Position numbers and translations under genes: made by a program. From the NCBI RefSeq assembly GCF_012910715.1, contig NZ_JABBHF010000007.1:67001-131000 (forward strand): a DNA stretch of 64,000 nt, in the 5' to 3' direction. Below are positions 61,615 through 64,000 of this stretch, in pieces (within the stretch, counting starts at the first letter, position 1; every line of letters begins with the position of its first letter). The DNA comes from Flavivirga algicola (GTDB lineage Bacteria > Bacteroidota > Bacteroidia > Flavobacteriales > Flavobacteriaceae). Below the pieces are notes generated by a model. It was not told the origin of the DNA. It ran no database searches and was given only the letters and a program-made list of their open reading frames with translations.

Positions 61615-63618
61615 ATGAGCAGCAAAGAAGAATTCGAAAGCATTGCATTTGACCTTCCTAAAAACCAGTCAAATGTTATTAAAGTTATTGGTGTTGGAGG
61701 AGGAGGCAGCAATGCCATTAATCACATGTTCCAACAAGGTATTAAAGGTGTTGATTTTTACATATGTAATACCGATGCACAAGCACTTCAAAACAGTGGT
61801 GTGCCTAACAAAATCCAATTAGGGGTTAATTTAACCGAAGGGTTAGGTGCAGGAGCAAATCCAGATATAGGAGAGCAATCAGCCGTTGAAAGTTTTGATG
61901 AAATTTCACGAATGTTAGACTCTAATACCAAAATGGTATTTATCACCGCTGGTATGGGTGGTGGAACAGGAACTGGGGCTGCTCCTATTATTGCTAAAAT
62001 GGCTAGAGAATTAGACATTTTAACAGTAGGTATTGTAACCATGCCATTTCAATTTGAAGGGAGAATGCGTATCGAACAGTCTCAAAAAGGAATTGAGAAA
62101 TTAAGAGATGTTGTAGATTCGTTAATTGTAATAAATAATAATAAACTTCGTGAGGTTTATGGAAATCTTGGTTTTAAAGCAGGATTCTCTAAAGCAGACG
62201 AAGTGCTATCAACTGCTGCTCGTGGTATAGCCGAAGTTATTACACACCATTACACACAAAACATCGATTTACGAGATGCTAAAACAGTATTAAGTAACAG
62301 TGGAACTGCTATTATGGGATCTGCTTTGGCTTCAGGACAAAATCGTGCTCAGGATGCTATCCGTAAAGCTTTAGACTCCCCATTATTAAACGATAATAAA
62401 ATTACAGGCGCAAAGAATGTGCTGTTGTTAATTGTTTCAGGTTCTCAAGAAATTACTATTGATGAGATTGGAGAAATTAATGATCATATTCAGACCGAAG
62501 CAGGCCATGGCGCCAATATTATTATGGGGGTTGGTGAAGATGAAGCATTGGAAGAGTCTATTGCAGTTACTATTATTGCTACAGGGTTTAACCTAGAACA
62601 ACAAGACGAAATTTCTAATACAGAAACTAAAAAAGTAGTGCATTCACTTAGTGAAGACCAAGACTTAAACCCCAAAGAAAAAGATCCGGTAATTATTGCT
62701 CCAACAATAGAACTGGAAGAAAAAAAAGAAGCGCCTATAGTGCGTCATACCTTGGATTTGGAAGCGGAAGAAGAAGGACTTAGTAATTTAGAAAAGAGTT
62801 TTATTAATAAACAAAAACTTGCTAAACCAACTAAAGATATAGATTTAATACCAACCTCAGAACTTATAAAAAATATTGATGTAGTATATGATGAGGTAAA
62901 GGCAGATTTTGAAGAAGAGGAAGATTTTATTATCAAACCAGTTACAAGAATGTCTGACGATGTTGAAGATATTACCGATGTAGAAATTATTTCAGATTAT
63001 ATTGAAGAAGAGCAACAAATTACTTTAACTTTTGATTTGCCACTTTCATCAAATGATGTTGACAAAGAGGAGACTGAAGAGAAGGAAGATGTTATTTCAC
63101 ATCAATTAATGGCGGATGAGGATATTAAAGAAATACCAGTTAATGATTATGTTGAGCTTATAACGGTAACAGAAACTAATGAAGAGGGTGATGTTCGTTA
63201 TGCATTGGATGATTATGTTGAGGTAGAATCTTCAATGAATAAAAAGCAACCAGTATCTAATGAAGCTGTAGAAGAAATAGATAATGATATTGTGTTTGAA
63301 AAAAAGACCTCTCAGGAGCCTACTCCAAAAGAAGAAGCCGAAGAAAAAGTAGATCCGATGAATACGCCTATTTCTGAGCTGCTTAAAGAACGTGCAGAAG
63401 AGCGTAGACGAAAAATGAAGGATTTTAATTATAAATTCAACAATGCAAAAATAGATGATATAGAAAAGGTGCCAGCTTATAAACGTCAAGGTGTAAACTT
63501 AGATGAGGCTAAGCATTCTTCGGAAACAGATATGTCTAGAACCAGTATTGGGTTGGATGATAATGATGATATTCAATTAAGAAGCAATAATTCGTTTTTA
63601 CACGATAATGTAGATTAA
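61615..63618 (+). CDS. ftsZ: Cell division GTPase FtsZ with long acidic C-terminal extension
   Basis: Tubulin-like protein that forms the Z ring. The GTPase core (about 15-330) has Gly-Val-Gly-Gly-Gly-Gly-Ser-Asn (26-33), the tubulin signature Gly115-Gly-Gly-Thr-Gly-Thr-Gly121 and Phe-Ser-Lys-Ala-Asp-Glu. A linker of about 290 residues, rich in Glu and Asp, makes the protein 667 residues long, far above the usual 380-420. The conserved partner-binding peptide Val-Pro-Ala-Tyr-Lys-Arg-Gln is at 619-625, followed by 42 more residues rather than being at the end. A 114-bp gap separates it from ftsA. Confidence 0.96.
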   Translation: MSSKEEFESIAFDLPKNQSNVIKVIGVGGGGSNAINHMFQQGIKGVDFYICNTDAQALQNSGVPNKIQLGVNLTEGLGAGANPDIGEQSAVESFDEISRMLDSNTKMVFITAGMGGGTGTGAAPIIAKMARELDILTVGIVTMPFQFEGRMRIEQSQKGIEKLRDVVDSLIVINNNKLREVYGNLGFKAGFSKADEVLSTAARGIAEVITHHYTQNIDLRDAKTVLSNSGTAIMGSALASGQNRAQDAIRKALDSPLLNDNKITGAKNVLLLIVSGSQEITIDEIGEINDHIQTEAGHGANIIMGVGEDEALEESIAVTIIATGFNLEQQDEISNTETKKVVHSLSEDQDLNPKEKDPVIIAPTIELEEKKEAPIVRHTLDLEAEEEGLSNLEKSFINKQKLAKPTKDIDLIPTSELIKNIDVVYDEVKADFEEEEDFIIKPVTRMSDDVEDITDVEIISDYIEEEQQITLTFDLPLSSNDVDKEETEEKEDVISHQLMADEDIKEIPVNDYVELITVTETNEEGDVRYALDDYVEVESSMNKKQPVSNEAVEEIDNDIVFEKKTSQEPTPKEEAEEKVDPMNTPISELLKERAEERRRKMKDFNYKFNNAKIDDIEKVPAYKRQGVNLDEAKHSSETDMSRTSIGLDDNDDIQLRSNNSFLHDNVD

Positions 63619-63644
63619 TAGTACACTGGCCTTACTTTGTTATG

Positions 63645-63676
63645 AACCCGAAAAGTGTCCCTCAACTTTTCGGGTT
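63645..63676 (+). terminator. Terminator of the dcw operon
   Basis: An 11-bp perfect stem (63645-63655 with 63666-63676), 10-base loop and T run, 26 bp after the ftsZ stop. Confidence 0.88.
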
Positions 63677-63694
63677 TTTATTTATTAAAATTTT

Positions 63695-63719
63695 GTCATT
63701 CCCTTCAAGGAGGGAATCT
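63695..63719. repeat. Dispersed palindromic repeat, family B
   Basis: gtcattcccttcaaggaggg-aatct, with attccct/agggaat stem, lies between the dcw terminator and the next gene. It is the best-formed copy of family B in the window. Confidence 0.7.
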
Positions 63720-63757
63720 TTTTTTCTTATTATCTTCGCGTTTAAATTAGAATTACA

Positions 63758-64000
63758 ATGAGTTTACAAAAAGATGTTATGTCTGCTTTAAAAGAAGCAA
63801 TGAAAGCTAAAGATCAAACAGCTTTAACGGCTTTGCGAGCTGTGAAATCTGCTATTTTGTTAGCGCAAACAGAAAGTGGTGCTAAAGAAGATTTAACAGA
63901 AGAACAAGAACTTAAAATACTCCAAAAACAAGTAAAACAACGTAAGGATAGTGCAGCTGTTTATATAGAGCAAGGACGAGAAGACTTGGCTGCACCAGAA
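63758..64000 (+). CDS. GatB/YqeY-domain protein (partial, 3' end outside the window)
   Basis: The frame opens with Met-Ser-Leu-Gln-Lys-Asp-Val-Met and runs off the window edge after 81 codons. Ala-Leu-Arg-Ala-Val-Lys-Ser-Ala-Ile near 26-34 and Gln-Arg-Lys-Asp-Ser near 61-65 are typical of YqeY, related to the tail domain of the amidotransferase subunit GatB. Cellular role is not established. A near-match to the -7 box (TATCTTCG, 63731-63738) lies 20 bp upstream of the ATG. Confidence 0.88.
   Translation, partial: MSLQKDVMSALKEAMKAKDQTALTALRAVKSAILLAQTESGAKEDLTEEQELKILQKQVKQRKDSAAVYIEQGREDLAAPE

Overview
The window is a low-GC chromosomal segment of a member of the Bacteroidota, most likely a marine-type Flavobacteriaceae. 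The signs are: two secreted proteins with C-terminal type IX secretion (Por) sorting domains; a FecI/FecR/TonB-receptor cassette; a class II HMG-CoA reductase beside a GYDIA-type GHMP kinase (mevalonate pathway); promoter -7 boxes of the TAnnTTTG type; almost no Shine-Dalgarno sequences; and the flavobacterial order of the division and cell wall (dcw) cluster. No genus is claimed.

Layout. 1-4.5 kb: the tail of an unidentified gene, an S1-type sulfatase lipoprotein and a convergent TRAP transporter operon, suggesting handling of sulfated sugars or sugar acids. 5-9 kb: TonB receptor, FecR anti-sigma and ECF sigma on the minus strand. 9.1-12.4 kb: divergent cluster thioredoxin-ApbE-DUF4266-DUF3570, an uncharacterised extracytoplasmic redox or flavinylation system, followed by a possible 47-residue membrane peptide and a lone LuxR-type HTH protein. 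13.2-16.2 kb: a large secreted T9SS protein, then tRNA-Phe on the minus strand. 16.5-24.4 kb: coaX, outer membrane protein, TPR protein, lptC, small membrane protein, CNNM/CBS protein and a PpiD-like chaperone. 24.5-27.1 kb: HMG-CoA reductase and a GHMP kinase whose N-terminus is fused to a GIY-YIG nuclease through a palindromic repeat. 27.3-34 kb: dipeptidyl peptidase IV, two POT peptide transporters and two thioredoxin-like proteins. 34-39.2 kb: comEC, an NlpC/P60 peptidase, lpxB, a small membrane protein and surE. 39.4-42.7 kb: tail-specific protease and a peptide-type ABC permease. 42.9-47.2 kb: secreted beta-helix protein with three near-identical 105-residue repeats, engB and an alpha/beta hydrolase. 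47.4-63.6 kb: dcw cluster mraZ-rsmH-ftsL-ftsI-murE-mraY-(four-helix gene)-murD-ftsW-murG-murC-ftsQ-ftsA-ftsZ, closed by a terminator. The window ends inside a GatB/YqeY-domain gene.

The least explained material falls into two groups. (a) The ApbE/DUF4266/DUF3570/thioredoxin cluster: its small lipoprotein ends in a Gly-rich Cys-Gly-Cys tail, and both DUF proteins carry Ser-Gly-Ala motifs resembling ApbE flavinylation sites. (b) Small repeat elements: two families of short palindromes scattered between genes, one of which brackets the junction of a GIY-YIG nuclease with a mevalonate-pathway kinase, and a separate cassette of a four-helix-bundle gene between 16-bp inverted repeats, inserted between mraY and murD. 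These look like two independent classes of minimal mobile element that have landed in housekeeping loci.
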